Below are positions 1-6,805 of a stretch of 7,687 bases of DNA, piece after piece. The notes below the pieces were generated by a model. That model saw only the letters and a program-made list of their open reading frames with translations. It was not told where the DNA came from and searched no databases. Made by a program: the position numbers and the translations under genes. Source of the DNA: Methanosarcinaceae archaeon (GTDB lineage Archaea > Halobacteriota > Methanosarcinia > Methanosarcinales > Methanosarcinaceae). The stretch spans positions 1 through 7,687 of the forward strand of contig JAQVBP010000109.1 in NCBI GenBank assembly GCA_028690255.1. The letters are read 5' to 3'. Every line of letters starts with the position of its first letter. Position 1 is the first letter of the stretch.

Positions 1-262
1 TTTTTTTATCGATGTATGAGAGACCGGCGCTCTCAACGGCCGACGGAGGCGGCCGGGCGGTTTCGTGAGAAATATGAAATAAACGCTATCAAAAGCTCTG
101 ACCTCCACCGGTTTGAAGCCTGAGTTAGCAACATTAAACTGGGCCGGGTTTCGCATAATAATCGATTTAACTCTCCCACCGCTGGATCAATATTTCATTT
201 TTTTCATTATGTGCCTTTAAGAAAAGCCCGGTTGCTCCGCAACCGTGAACGGTGGCCCCGGC
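1..262. other. Intergenic region with small dyads, no gene recognised
   Basis: No open reading frame, tRNA or rRNA can be supported. Seen: GAGAG/CTCTC around a 7-nt loop (18-34), a G+C-rich block at 36-60, AAACT/GGTTT (136-140 with 147-151), GGTTGC/GCAACC with a 3-nt loop (230-244) and an overlapping ACCGT/ACGGT dyad (242-253). These might belong to a structured RNA or to the control region of the next gene outside the window. Confidence 0.4.
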
Positions 263-271
263 CAAGAGATC

Positions 272-446
272 AAAATCCCAAAAAACGGATATTGAATCCT
301 AAAAGTTCAAAATCCTAAAAACAGGCACGGTCTCTCAAAAGTTAAAATGCCCAAAAATTATAAAACAGCTCCAAAAATCTAAAAACGCTAACAAAGGCCA
401 AAAAACCGGAAAACAGAAGGGCCTAAAAACCCCTTCCCGTTTTTCC
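272..446 (-). terminator. Multi-T-tract termination zone of the fmd operon
   Basis: On the transcribed minus strand this stretch holds 14 T-runs of four to six bases (plus-strand A-runs at 272, 280, 301, 309, 317, 337, 344, 353, 362, 373, 381, 400, 410 and 425). The first is met just after a 6-bp stem GAAGGG/CCCTTC (plus-strand gaaggg 416-421, cccttc 431-436). Serial oligo-T tracts are the normal archaeal termination signal. The A-runs often follow a CC or CCT, giving a loose repeated look. Confidence 0.6.
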
Positions 447-466
447 GATAGGTGATTGCTTTTTTT

Positions 467-504
467 CCGTATTGCTCCGTCATTGGCAGCGATGGAGCAA
501 ACGG
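467..504 (-). terminator. Long hairpin just after fmdB
   Basis: TTGCTCCGTC (472-481) pairs with GATGGAGCAA (491-500) over 10 positions with one G-U wobble and a 9-nt loop. CCGT (467-470) with ACGG (501-504) extends it past a 1-nt bulge. It begins about 10 nt after the fmdB stop. On the minus strand it is followed by an A-run rather than a T-run, so it more likely protects the 3' end of the mRNA than terminates it alone. Confidence 0.5.
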
Positions 505-513
505 CTTACTTAT

Positions 514-1839
514 TTACTTCTGTTCTTTTCTTGCTTTAATTTTCGCAAAGAGTTGTTTGAGGGTGTCCTCGTTGCTCTTCGTGAACGTGAAGGGTGAGTC
601 CGTGAAGGGCTCGAAGTGGACGGCCACATCGTCGAGCCTGTAGAAGGTCCCGTCGCATTCCATGGCGTCGATGACTCCGGGGAGGACAACGTCCGAGGCC
701 ACGGTTGTCGGGCAGGGGGCGATGTCCAGGCAGACCATGGGGATTTCGGCCAGGTAGGAGGCACAGTCGGCCGGGATGTGGCAGACCAGGTCGGCGCACA
801 TCACGAGGGCGGCGTCCACGTCTTTTTCCCTGAGGAGGTCCACGGTTGTGAATTCCCCGGGATTGTAGCGGGGATAGCCCCGGGTGAAGTCCAGGCCGAA
901 GGGGTAGCCGTAGAGGTAGGAGGCGACCTGGTTGAAGCCAGCCACGTTGCAGTGGCCTCTGAGGGCTCCGAGGGTGAACTTCGTGAAGTTGTTCAGCTCC
1001 TGGACAAGCTTCATGGCAATCTCGGCGTTTCGGTGTTTTCCGATGGAAGAGGAAAGGCCGAGGCCCACGGAGACTGCTCCGAACTTGCAGTTCTTCATCA
1101 GCTCGAGCATTTCCTTCAGGGTGGCGATGGAAACCCCGGTGATCTCCTCGACTGAGGGGTGGGGTTCTTTTCCGTGCAGAAGGGTCAGGAGAGCGCTTGC
1201 CAGTTCGTAGTCCGAGCCTGGTTTAAGCTGGACGTGCAGGTCCGAGGCTGCTGTGGTCGGGGTTTTTCTCGGGTCGATAGTGATGACTTTCCGGTCAAAG
1301 CGGCCCTTTTTGGTCCAGTAACCTCTCGGGAAAACCGCATACCTGGACATCTGGCGGGGCATGGACTCAAGCGGGTTTGTACCCCAGTAGATCACAAGGT
1401 CGGCCCTGTTCTTTTTCTGACCTTCCGTGGCCCCGACTTTTCCTGCTTCCTGGATTCCCATGGCGGTCGGGCCGTGGCAGATAGTGGCGTTTGAGTCCAC
1501 GACTCCTCCCAGGTATTCTCCGATATGGAGCCCGACTTCGTGAGCTTCACAGGAAGTCTCGCTCCCCATGAAGAGGAGGGGGCGTTTGGCCGAGCAGAGG
1601 ATGTCGGCTGCCTTTTCAAGGGCCGCGTCCCAGTCGGCGGGACTGAGTTCCTTTTCGCCATTGGCTTTCATCAGGGGCTGCCTGAGCCTGTGGGTACTGA
1701 CGACTTCCTTGAACTTGGCACTGCCCATTCTACATGCGTTTTTAACTTCAATTGTCCCGTCCCCGAGCTCGACCTGGATATCGTCGCAGGCGGCCCCGCA
1801 GACCGGACAGACAATGTTCTTGGATAACACTGGCTCCAT
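514..1839 (-). CDS. fmdB: Formylmethanofuran dehydrogenase subunit B (molybdopterin catalytic subunit)
   Basis: This is the catalytic subunit, 441 aa, which reduces CO2 to formate (reversibly) at a bis-molybdopterin guanine dinucleotide metal centre in the cytoplasmic Fmd complex. Seen: an N-terminal [4Fe-4S] site with Cys11, Cys14, Cys18 and Cys36 (CPVCGAACDD motif), then the NATICHGPT motif with Cys121. Cys121 aligns with the metal-ligating Cys (Sec in some relatives) of the family. Its codon is TGC, so this is the cysteine form. The rest reads as a normal molybdopterin oxidoreductase large subunit of family length, and the C-terminal MGD-binding domain is supplied separately by FmdD. I chose the ATG at 1839 over the in-frame ATG at 1857 because GGAGGG lies 7 nt upstream of it and the longer start would translate that site. 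The gene starts 1 nt after the fmdD stop and is the last gene of the operon. The Mo rather than W assignment rests on gene order, not on this sequence alone. Confidence 0.96.
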   Translation of the reverse strand: MEPVLSKNIVCPVCGAACDDIQVELGDGTIEVKNACRMGSAKFKEVVSTHRLRQPLMKANGEKELSPADWDAALEKAADILCSAKRPLLFMGSETSCEAHEVGLHIGEYLGGVVDSNATICHGPTAMGIQEAGKVGATEGQKKNRADLVIYWGTNPLESMPRQMSRYAVFPRGYWTKKGRFDRKVITIDPRKTPTTAASDLHVQLKPGSDYELASALLTLLHGKEPHPSVEEITGVSIATLKEMLELMKNCKFGAVSVGLGLSSSIGKHRNAEIAMKLVQELNNFTKFTLGALRGHCNVAGFNQVASYLYGYPFGLDFTRGYPRYNPGEFTTVDLLREKDVDAALVMCADLVCHIPADCASYLAEIPMVCLDIAPCPTTVASDVVLPGVIDAMECDGTFYRLDDVAVHFEPFTDSPFTFTKSNEDTLKQLFAKIKARKEQK

Positions 1840-1840
1840 T

Positions 1841-2230
1841 TTACTGCCCTCCGGCATACATTTTCAAAACAACATCCCTGGCGCTCAGCACCCCGGCATC
1901 CGTCGGCTCAACCTCCACGGGGGCTCCCTTGTAGAGAGGGGAGCCCGTGGAAAAGGTATCCGGGTCAACGATTACGTTTGACCAGATGGCCCGCGGCATG
2001 AAGACCTGGCCGGGCTCGACCGAGTCCGTGCACTTCGTCCTGACAGCCATCGAATGTTTCCCGTTCCTGCTTGTAACCCGCACCTTCTCGGGCGAGCCGA
2101 GGGTCTCAAAATCTGCGGGAGAGAGCCAGCAGACCGCACATTCGGCCTGGTACCCGTCGGTAAGTTTGTCTCCGCCTTTGGCAAGCCTGCCCTCTTCAAT
2201 CGTACTTCCTGTAATGAGTATTACTTCCAT
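1841..2230 (-). CDS. fmdD: Formylmethanofuran dehydrogenase subunit D (molybdopterin dinucleotide-binding domain)
   Basis: This 129-aa protein corresponds to the C-terminal molybdopterin-dinucleotide-binding beta-barrel domain of formate dehydrogenase-type enzymes, encoded as a separate polypeptide. It docks on FmdB and helps hold the MGD cofactor. Seen: a short beta-rich protein starting MEVILITGST, with the characteristic C-terminal stretch FMPRAIWSNVIVDPDTFSTG (residues 77-96) followed by YKGAPVEVEP. The length is typical of FmdD/FwdD. An in-frame upstream start at 2344 would overlap fmdC by about 100 bases and add a low-complexity, unrelated N-terminus, so I reject it. The ATG at 2230 has a perfect GAGGTGA site 5 nt upstream. 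The gene lies 10 nt downstream of fmdC and 1 nt upstream of fmdB, which suggests translational coupling and equal stoichiometry with FmdB. Confidence 0.95.
   Translation of the reverse strand: MEVILITGSTIEEGRLAKGGDKLTDGYQAECAVCWLSPADFETLGSPEKVRVTSRNGKHSMAVRTKCTDSVEPGQVFMPRAIWSNVIVDPDTFSTGSPLYKGAPVEVEPTDAGVLSARDVVLKMYAGGQ
1847..1852 (-). promoter_or_regulatory. Ribosome binding site that fixes the fmdB start
   Basis: GGAGGG on the minus strand encodes the Gly-Gly just before the last residue of FmdD and lies 7 nt before the fmdB ATG at 1839. It argues against the in-frame ATG at 1857. Confidence 0.85.
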
Positions 2231-2235
2231 GCCTC

Positions 2236-2242
2236 TCACCTC
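2236..2242 (-). promoter_or_regulatory. Ribosome binding site that fixes the fmdD start
   Basis: GAGGTGA on the minus strand overlaps the fmdC TGA stop and ends 5 nt before the fmdD ATG at 2230. It is a full match to the anti-Shine-Dalgarno core, so a ribosome ending fmdC is positioned to restart on fmdD. Confidence 0.85.
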
Positions 2243-3050
2243 AGAGTTCCGGATTTTTGGCCGCGCCTGCGTAGAGCACGCCTTTTGCCCGCTTGCTGAC
2301 CGCGTAGTCCCCGGTGAATTTCTTGAACTCCCCTTCGTACTCAAGTTCCCCGAAGCTGAGCCCGGATTCCGTGCCCGTTAACTCAAAGCCCGGAGAGAAC
2401 CGCTCGATCTTGCCGCAGATAACTATTGTGCCGCCGTTCATCTCGACGCCCACGCCGCGGAAAGCCCCGCCTCTGACAGCGATCAGGCCGCCGTTCTGGT
2501 GGATTCCGCAGAAGTGCCGGACACTGCCCCCGACCAGGATTTCCCCGCCGTCCATCCCGCCTCCGAGCTGGTGCCGCGCCGACCCGTCGATTACGATGCG
2601 GCCGCCTTTCATGCCGTGCCAGGCCCCGCGGTAGGCACAGCCCACATGGTCTCCGGCGTCTCCTTTGATGTGGAGGAGTCCGCCTTCCATTTCCATGCCT
2701 GCCCAGGAATCCGCATTTCCGAAAACCACAAGCTCGCCGCCTTTCATACCGGCTCCGACCCGCATCCCGGCCGAACCTTCAATCTCGATCCGACCCGCGC
2801 TCATTTCGGCCCCGATCTGCTTTACCCTGTAGGCGTCGCCTATTATACGGATAAGGGTCTCTTCCGCTGTTGCTCCGGTTTTTCCTTCGACCTCGAAGAA
2901 TTCCCCCAGGGGAACAGAGTTCGGGCCCTGCCAGACGGACAGGTTTTCGATTTCTTCGGCCGTTTTTCCGGCAAAGGTGTCGGGGGTGATAACGTCCGCC
3001 TCAAGTTTGATGTCGATTTCTTTTTTAAAAGTAAGTCTCAGCTCTTCCAT
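2241..3050 (-). CDS. fmdC: Formylmethanofuran dehydrogenase subunit C (beta-helix scaffold)
   Basis: This is a 269-aa subunit related to the C-terminal beta-helix domain of glutamate synthase. It has no catalytic residues of its own and packs against FmdA and FmdB/D as a scaffold. Seen: from about residue 71 to 213 the protein is built of roughly seven glycine-rich coils of 18-25 residues, each ending in a pattern like GxxxxGGxIxIxG (for example GMKGGELVVFG, GMDGGEILVGG, EMNGGTIVICG). An N-terminal region of about 70 residues (MEELRLTFKK...) precedes them and a 56-residue tail follows. The ATG at 3050 has AGGAG 10 nt upstream, inside the end of fmdA, and the gap after the fmdA TGA stop is only 4 nt. 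Length and repeat content match the family and nothing is missing. Confidence 0.95.
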   Translation of the reverse strand: MEELRLTFKKEIDIKLEADVITPDTFAGKTAEEIENLSVWQGPNSVPLGEFFEVEGKTGATAEETLIRIIGDAYRVKQIGAEMSAGRIEIEGSAGMRVGAGMKGGELVVFGNADSWAGMEMEGGLLHIKGDAGDHVGCAYRGAWHGMKGGRIVIDGSARHQLGGGMDGGEILVGGSVRHFCGIHQNGGLIAVRGGAFRGVGVEMNGGTIVICGKIERFSPGFELTGTESGLSFGELEYEGEFKKFTGDYAVSKRAKGVLYAGAAKNPEL

Positions 3051-3054
3051 GGCT

Positions 3055-4809
3055 TCAGCTCTCCTGGTTTACCTGTATGGGAGTCGGGTTTTCAAGGTAC
3101 TTTTCAGGGGTCGGATAGTTGGCAAACCCTATTGTGTAGTACCTGAACCACTCCTTCACATCGGCCAGCATTTCCTTTTCCCGGGCGGCTTCCACATGCA
3201 CTTCGGAGTAGTAGGTGCGCTTTTCGGGGACGGCCACGATTTCTCCGGCCTTTGCAACGATTTCTCCGCCCTTGACGGTATAAGCCGCCTGCCTGAAACC
3301 CCTGAGAAGTTCCTCATAGTTATCAGGGTTAAGGGTCTGAGGGTCCAGGTCGTAGACTGTCACGTCTCCGTCCGCACCGACTCCGAGAGAACCTTTGCGG
3401 TGGGCCATGCCTATGGTCTTTGCAGGGTTGGCCCTGGTAAGGATTGCAAGGTCATAGAGAGATAGTTCCCTGTTTACGCCCCCGAGTTCCGTGCGGTCGT
3501 TGGCCCATTTGTGGCATTCGCCGAAGGTCTGTTTCCTGTAGGCTTCGGACATGATCCAGGTCATGACTTCCGGATATTTGGTGAAGGGGCCGCCGTTAGG
3601 GCTGTCCGTGGTCATGATGGTTTTCCAGGGGTCTTTTATGAGGAGGAGAGTCTCCAGGCCCATGGCCCACTGCAGACTGTGCACCGGGTTGGATTTCAGG
3701 TAGGTGAAGGGAATCACCCCTGACCCGCATTCGAGTTCTATATCGGTGTTCGACCATTTGTTCCCGGTAAGGGTGTAGAGGTCGTGGATTGCGGGCCCGT
3801 CTCCGGTCATGACCGTGGCTTCTCCGAAAGGAGTACAGCCACTGTCAATGACCACGTGGTCCGTGCTGTTGATGTAGTCCGCAATGCCCTTTACCCCGGA
3901 CTCGCAGTCCCTCCAGCTGGTGCCTGCGAAACTGTTGAACATAAGGTGGGTGAGGTAGACTGAACGGTCTCTTGAAGGGTCTATTTTAGTCTCGGCCCAT
4001 TCGACATCTATTTTCTGTCTGGCCCTGACCGGGGCCGGGATTTTCAGGGATTCTCGGGTGATTTCACAGCAGCCGGGGTGTCCCAGGTTGTTTGCGTGCA
4101 GGTGCAGAGGCATGGGCATGCCCAGCATTTCATTGACCTCTGTGAGTCCTTTGATCATTTCCCTGGGGGTCATTTCGAAGTGGATGTTGGCCTGGTCGAG
4201 GTTGTTGATGTTCTTGCCCCAGCCCCAGTTTTCGACTCCCGCCGGGTTGACGCACTTTATCCCGTAGGTCTTGTGGGTCTTCATCATCCAGGCAACGTAG
4301 GCTGCGGCTTTTTCAAAGTCTCCTTCTTTGAGGTAGCGCATGAGGAACCAGTTGTTTCCCAGAACAAGGTAGCCGCCCATATCGAGCAGGGGAGTTGCCC
4401 GCATTTCCTCGTGGGTGTGGCGGGCCTCAAGCGGCGGGACTGCGGCTTCGAAAACCGTGGTGTAGCCCATGGCCGCGTAGTCGTAGCCCTGTTTGTAGAC
4501 CGAAGGGACGGTGTACCCTGAGCCCGAGTGGGTGAGGTCGGTCTTTAAGGTGTTGGTTTTGTAATGGTCTTCGGGCCTCATCTGCCGGCCGGCGTTGACT
4601 TTTGCGCCTGCAACGTGGGAGTGAGAGTCCACTCCTCCGGGCATGACAGTCATGCCTCTGGCGTCGATTACCTTCGCGGCTTTCATATCGGCCGGGGAGA
4701 GTTCCCTGACGACTTTCCCGTCCCTGATGAAGATGTCCAGAACGTCTCCGTTAAGCTCGTTTAAGGGATCAAAGACATGTCCGTTCTTGATTACGATTGT
4801 TCCTGTCAT
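3055..4809 (-). CDS. fmdA: Formylmethanofuran dehydrogenase subunit A (binuclear metal amidohydrolase)
   Basis: This 584-aa subunit belongs to the urease/dihydroorotase amidohydrolase superfamily. It condenses formate, delivered through an internal channel from FmdB, with methanofuran to give formylmethanofuran, or the reverse. Seen: an N-terminal beta-sandwich (IVIKNGHVFDP), then the metal-binding HxH pair His63/His65 in GGVDSHSH. Lys185 in YGIKCVNP is the probable carboxylated lysine bridging two zinc ions. Further conserved residues are His236/His238 in LHLHANN, His288 in THLMF, and Asp402 in TTDSPNGG, the probable catalytic aspartate. The C-terminal stretch returns to the sandwich domain (VGADGDVTVYDLDP). 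All expected ligands are present, so the subunit should be active; residue roles are assigned by family knowledge. The ATG at 4809 has GGAGGT 9 nt upstream, overlapping the end of fmdF, with a 2-nt gap after the fmdF stop. Confidence 0.97.
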   Translation of the reverse strand: MTGTIVIKNGHVFDPLNELNGDVLDIFIRDGKVVRELSPADMKAAKVIDARGMTVMPGGVDSHSHVAGAKVNAGRQMRPEDHYKTNTLKTDLTHSGSGYTVPSVYKQGYDYAAMGYTTVFEAAVPPLEARHTHEEMRATPLLDMGGYLVLGNNWFLMRYLKEGDFEKAAAYVAWMMKTHKTYGIKCVNPAGVENWGWGKNINNLDQANIHFEMTPREMIKGLTEVNEMLGMPMPLHLHANNLGHPGCCEITRESLKIPAPVRARQKIDVEWAETKIDPSRDRSVYLTHLMFNSFAGTSWRDCESGVKGIADYINSTDHVVIDSGCTPFGEATVMTGDGPAIHDLYTLTGNKWSNTDIELECGSGVIPFTYLKSNPVHSLQWAMGLETLLLIKDPWKTIMTTDSPNGGPFTKYPEVMTWIMSEAYRKQTFGECHKWANDRTELGGVNRELSLYDLAILTRANPAKTIGMAHRKGSLGVGADGDVTVYDLDPQTLNPDNYEELLRGFRQAAYTVKGGEIVAKAGEIVAVPEKRTYYSEVHVEAAREKEMLADVKEWFRYYTIGFANYPTPEKYLENPTPIQVNQES

Positions 4810-4811
4810 TT

Positions 4812-5849
4812 TTACTCAACCTCCCTTCTAACGAGTTTGATTGCGTTAACAGGGCAGATAAGGGCACAGGTCCCGTCTCCCCCGCAGCGGGTCTGGTCAA
4901 CGATTCCTATCCTGCCGTTTCGCACTTCAAGGATGGCCTTGTTTTCCAGGTTGTTCAGGTGTCCTGCGGCAAGTTCTCTGTCTTCCGCCGCGTTTACGGG
5001 ACAGACTATAACGCAGTTTCCGCAGCCCAGGCAGGCGGCTTCGTCGGTTTCCAGGCTGGTTCGGAGAACGGCTTTGGGAACGGGGGCTTCAAGCAGCTTT
5101 TTCTCAAGCGGGCCTTTCTTCTGCATCTCCGGCAGGATTGCGGTCTTCCGGACGTCAAGGGCATCGACCGGACAGGCCACGGCACAGGCTCCGCAGTAAA
5201 TGCAGGCCTCGGGCCTGTGGGATATTTTGTCCACTCTTTCCCCGGCTTCTCCGGCTTTGTTGAAGAGAGCCCCTGCGGGACAGACCTCGATACAGGTGTG
5301 GCAGGTCTGGCAGACGGTTTCTTTGAATTCCCATCTACCCTCAAAGGGCTTTTCAACGCTGATTGCGTCAACAGGACAGACCGCCTCGCACCAGCCGCAG
5401 TGAACGCAATTTTCAGGATCAACGACGGTCTTTCCGACCAGCTTCAGGCTCCCGTCCCCGGCAGGTTCCCGGGTTACAGTAATGCAGTTTTGGGGGCAGA
5501 CTTCCTCACAGAGCCCGCAGTGGGCGCAGTTTTCGGAAACTGTTGTCGCTTTCAGGGCTCCCGAGATGTAGGAATCGTCTTTCAGGGACTTTCCTTCCTG
5601 GCTCAGTTCGAGGGCCCCTGTGGGACAGACTTTAGCGCAGAGCCCGCAGACCAGGCATTCTTCCCCTATTATTTCCAGGAAGGCCCCGTCAAACAGGCCC
5701 CGGGCAATAGCGCCCACGGCTCCGACCGAAAGGACCCCTTTCGGGCAGACCTGTACGCAGGTCCCGCAGCCGATGCATTTTTCAGGCAGGTAAACAAGCT
5801 GCTTGTCTTTTTTTTCGGAAAAGACTGCCTCTTGCGTTTCTTTTTGCAT
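4812..5849 (-). CDS. fmdF: Polyferredoxin subunit F of formylmethanofuran dehydrogenase
   Basis: This is a 345-aa polyferredoxin that carries low-potential electrons between the electron donor/acceptor and the [4Fe-4S] cluster of FmdB. Seen: eight ferredoxin-type motifs at residues 25-35, 65-75, 108-118, 148-158, 180-190, 216-226, 273-283 and 322-332. The first seven are complete CxxCxxCxxxC-P. The eighth reads CGGDGTCALIC, with Asp325 where the second cysteine should be. The eight motifs fit four bacterial-type 2[4Fe-4S] modules. There is no signal peptide or membrane segment, so the protein is cytoplasmic. I chose the ATG at 5849 (MQKETQ) because GAGAGG lies 8 nt upstream. The frame is open back to 5975, but that extension overlaps the end of fmdE and encodes its TAA region out of frame. 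Gap to fmdE is 19 nt and to fmdA 2 nt. No separate fmdG-like two-cluster ferredoxin gene is present in this operon. Confidence 0.95.
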   Translation of the reverse strand: MQKETQEAVFSEKKDKQLVYLPEKCIGCGTCVQVCPKGVLSVGAVGAIARGLFDGAFLEIIGEECLVCGLCAKVCPTGALELSQEGKSLKDDSYISGALKATTVSENCAHCGLCEEVCPQNCITVTREPAGDGSLKLVGKTVVDPENCVHCGWCEAVCPVDAISVEKPFEGRWEFKETVCQTCHTCIEVCPAGALFNKAGEAGERVDKISHRPEACIYCGACAVACPVDALDVRKTAILPEMQKKGPLEKKLLEAPVPKAVLRTSLETDEAACLGCGNCVIVCPVNAAEDRELAAGHLNNLENKAILEVRNGRIGIVDQTRCGGDGTCALICPVNAIKLVRREVE

Positions 5850-5857
5850 TTTATATT

Positions 5858-5863
5858 CCTCTC
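5858..5863 (-). promoter_or_regulatory. Ribosome binding site that fixes the fmdF start
   Basis: GAGAGG on the minus strand, 8 nt before the ATG at 5849 and inside the 19-nt fmdE-fmdF gap. It supports the short fmdF start over the longer open frame reaching into fmdE. Confidence 0.8.
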
Positions 5864-5868
5864 TACCG

Positions 5869-6435
5869 TTATTCTGTGCATGTGCCGCACAACAGCTCAT
5901 TGTTATAGCGAATGAACATCTCGCCGCATTTCTCGCAGCGCTGGATACGCTTTTTTGCCCTGACCGGGACTTCAAGCTCGACCAGCTCCCAGCTGTATAC
6001 CTTTTCTCCTGCGGCCAGGAGTTCGGGCAGGACTTCCGTGTGGGGGAGTTTTGCGGTGTTCAGGTACCAGGCGTGCAGTTTAGGATACGCTTTTGTTTTT
6101 TCAGCGTCGAGTATGATTCGCACTCCTCTGACTGCCTCTTCCTCAGGCCCCTGCTTGTTCACGACAACGGCCATCTTGCCGAGTTCTTTGATTTTTAGGC
6201 GGTTGTTGCCAGCCGTTGCTCCTCCGAGAATCTGGAAGGGGTCCGGGACGCAGTTCCGGGTCTCACTGGTCACGTAAATCCGGTCCCCTTCCCGGATATC
6301 AAGCACTTTTCTGGCAATGTTGAACATCTGAAGCCCTATGAAAGCCCCGGAGCTCAGGTAGCCGTGGAAAGGAACAAGCCTCTCGATCTGGGAAAGCAGT
6401 TCCGGGTCCTCAATCTGTTTAATAATCGATTCCAT
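5869..6435 (-). CDS. fmdE: Formylmethanofuran dehydrogenase accessory protein FmdE
   Basis: This 188-aa protein is encoded by the first gene of the operon and has the FmdE domain fold followed by a small zinc ribbon. Its biochemical role is not established; family members elsewhere are thought to bind metal and to assist molybdoenzymes, and FmdE is not a core subunit in the known structures. Seen: the N-terminal FmdE signature as FHGYLSSGAFIG (residues 23-34), then CVPDPFQILGGATAG (62-76), and a C-terminal CxxC...CxxC zinc ribbon (Cys167, Cys170, Cys183, Cys186). The usual motif is FHGHxCPG, so His26 and Cys28 are replaced by Tyr and Ser. The usual GCT is GAT here. The N-terminal metal site is therefore probably altered or lost. 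The ATG at 6435 has AGAGGT 5 nt upstream. The identification rests mainly on position and these motifs. Confidence 0.9.
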   Translation of the reverse strand: MESIIKQIEDPELLSQIERLVPFHGYLSSGAFIGLQMFNIARKVLDIREGDRIYVTSETRNCVPDPFQILGGATAGNNRLKIKELGKMAVVVNKQGPEEEAVRGVRIILDAEKTKAYPKLHAWYLNTAKLPHTEVLPELLAAGEKVYSWELVELEVPVRAKKRIQRCEKCGEMFIRYNNELLCGTCTE

Positions 6436-6506
6436 CCGATACCTCTTAAACTCTGAATTCTAATTCTGAATTTTTCATTCCGATTTCCGCATTTTTCAGG
6501 GCCTGG

Positions 6507-6528
6507 CGATATGTTTACTCTGACATAT
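6507..6528. promoter_or_regulatory. Inverted-repeat candidate operator, proximal copy
   Basis: ATATGT (6509-6514) and ACATAT (6523-6528) form a perfect 6-bp dyad with an 8-nt spacer, about 75 bases before the fmdE start. Its left part CGATATGTTTA is identical to the minus-strand arm of the dyad at 6806-6828. Related half-sites lie between the two at 6551-6560 (GTATGTTTGA) and 6614-6623 (TGAACATAAC). A regulator binding dimer sites of this type would be able to contact both. Confidence 0.5.
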
Positions 6529-6679
6529 GCGGGGAAAATACAGTGTGACCGTATGTTTGAGCCCGACTTAGAGGAAAACGGAACGGGATTTCTTCAACTG
6601 AATTGTGTTAGTATGAACATAACAATCAAAAATATTCCAGCCAGCAAAGATAAAGGTTCTGGAGGAATCCGGAGGTCAG

Positions 6680-6784
6680 TTCATTTAATGGAAATGAATT
6701 TTCCGGAACATGGGAAACAGGGTCCTGGCCCGGGCAGAAACTTTGAAGCAGCCACCGGCCTGCGGGCCGGAACCCTTCCGGGCC
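6680..6784 (-). ncRNA. Structured G+C-rich element in the fmd leader
   Basis: In the otherwise A+T-rich leader, a compact block shows several exact pairings. CCGGCC/GGCCGG (6755-6760 with 6765-6770, 4-nt loop) is a hairpin. GGCCCGG/CCGGGCC (6727-6733 with 6778-6784) encloses it. AGGGT/ACCCT (6719-6723 with 6772-6776) crosses the previous helix, giving a pseudoknot-like order or two alternative folds. Just downstream in the transcript is a 7-bp stem TTCATTT/AAATGAA (6680-6686 with 6692-6698). It could be a cis-regulatory leader RNA; I do not recognise a named riboswitch class. Confidence 0.4.
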
Positions 6785-6805
6785 TAATACTCAAGTGGTA
6801 TTTTT

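Noticed and set aside
101..130. A tRNA-like T-loop (GGTTTGAAGCC)
   Set aside because: No acceptor, anticodon or D arms can be paired around it, and the T-loop sequence departs from the conserved form.
452..643. A small open frame on the plus strand at the fmdB 3' end
   Set aside because: It overlaps the end of fmdB on the opposite strand and has no ribosome site; its hydrophobic look comes from the T-rich 3' flank.
1470..1485. Selenocysteine at the FmdB active site
   Set aside because: The codon in the ICHGPT motif is TGC, not TGA, so the cysteine form is encoded.
4797..5915. A 372-codon open frame on the plus strand opposite fmdF
   Set aside because: It is the complement of the repetitive cysteine motifs of FmdF, whose G+C-rich codons leave the opposite strand free of stops. 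It has no ribosome site and no recognisable domain.
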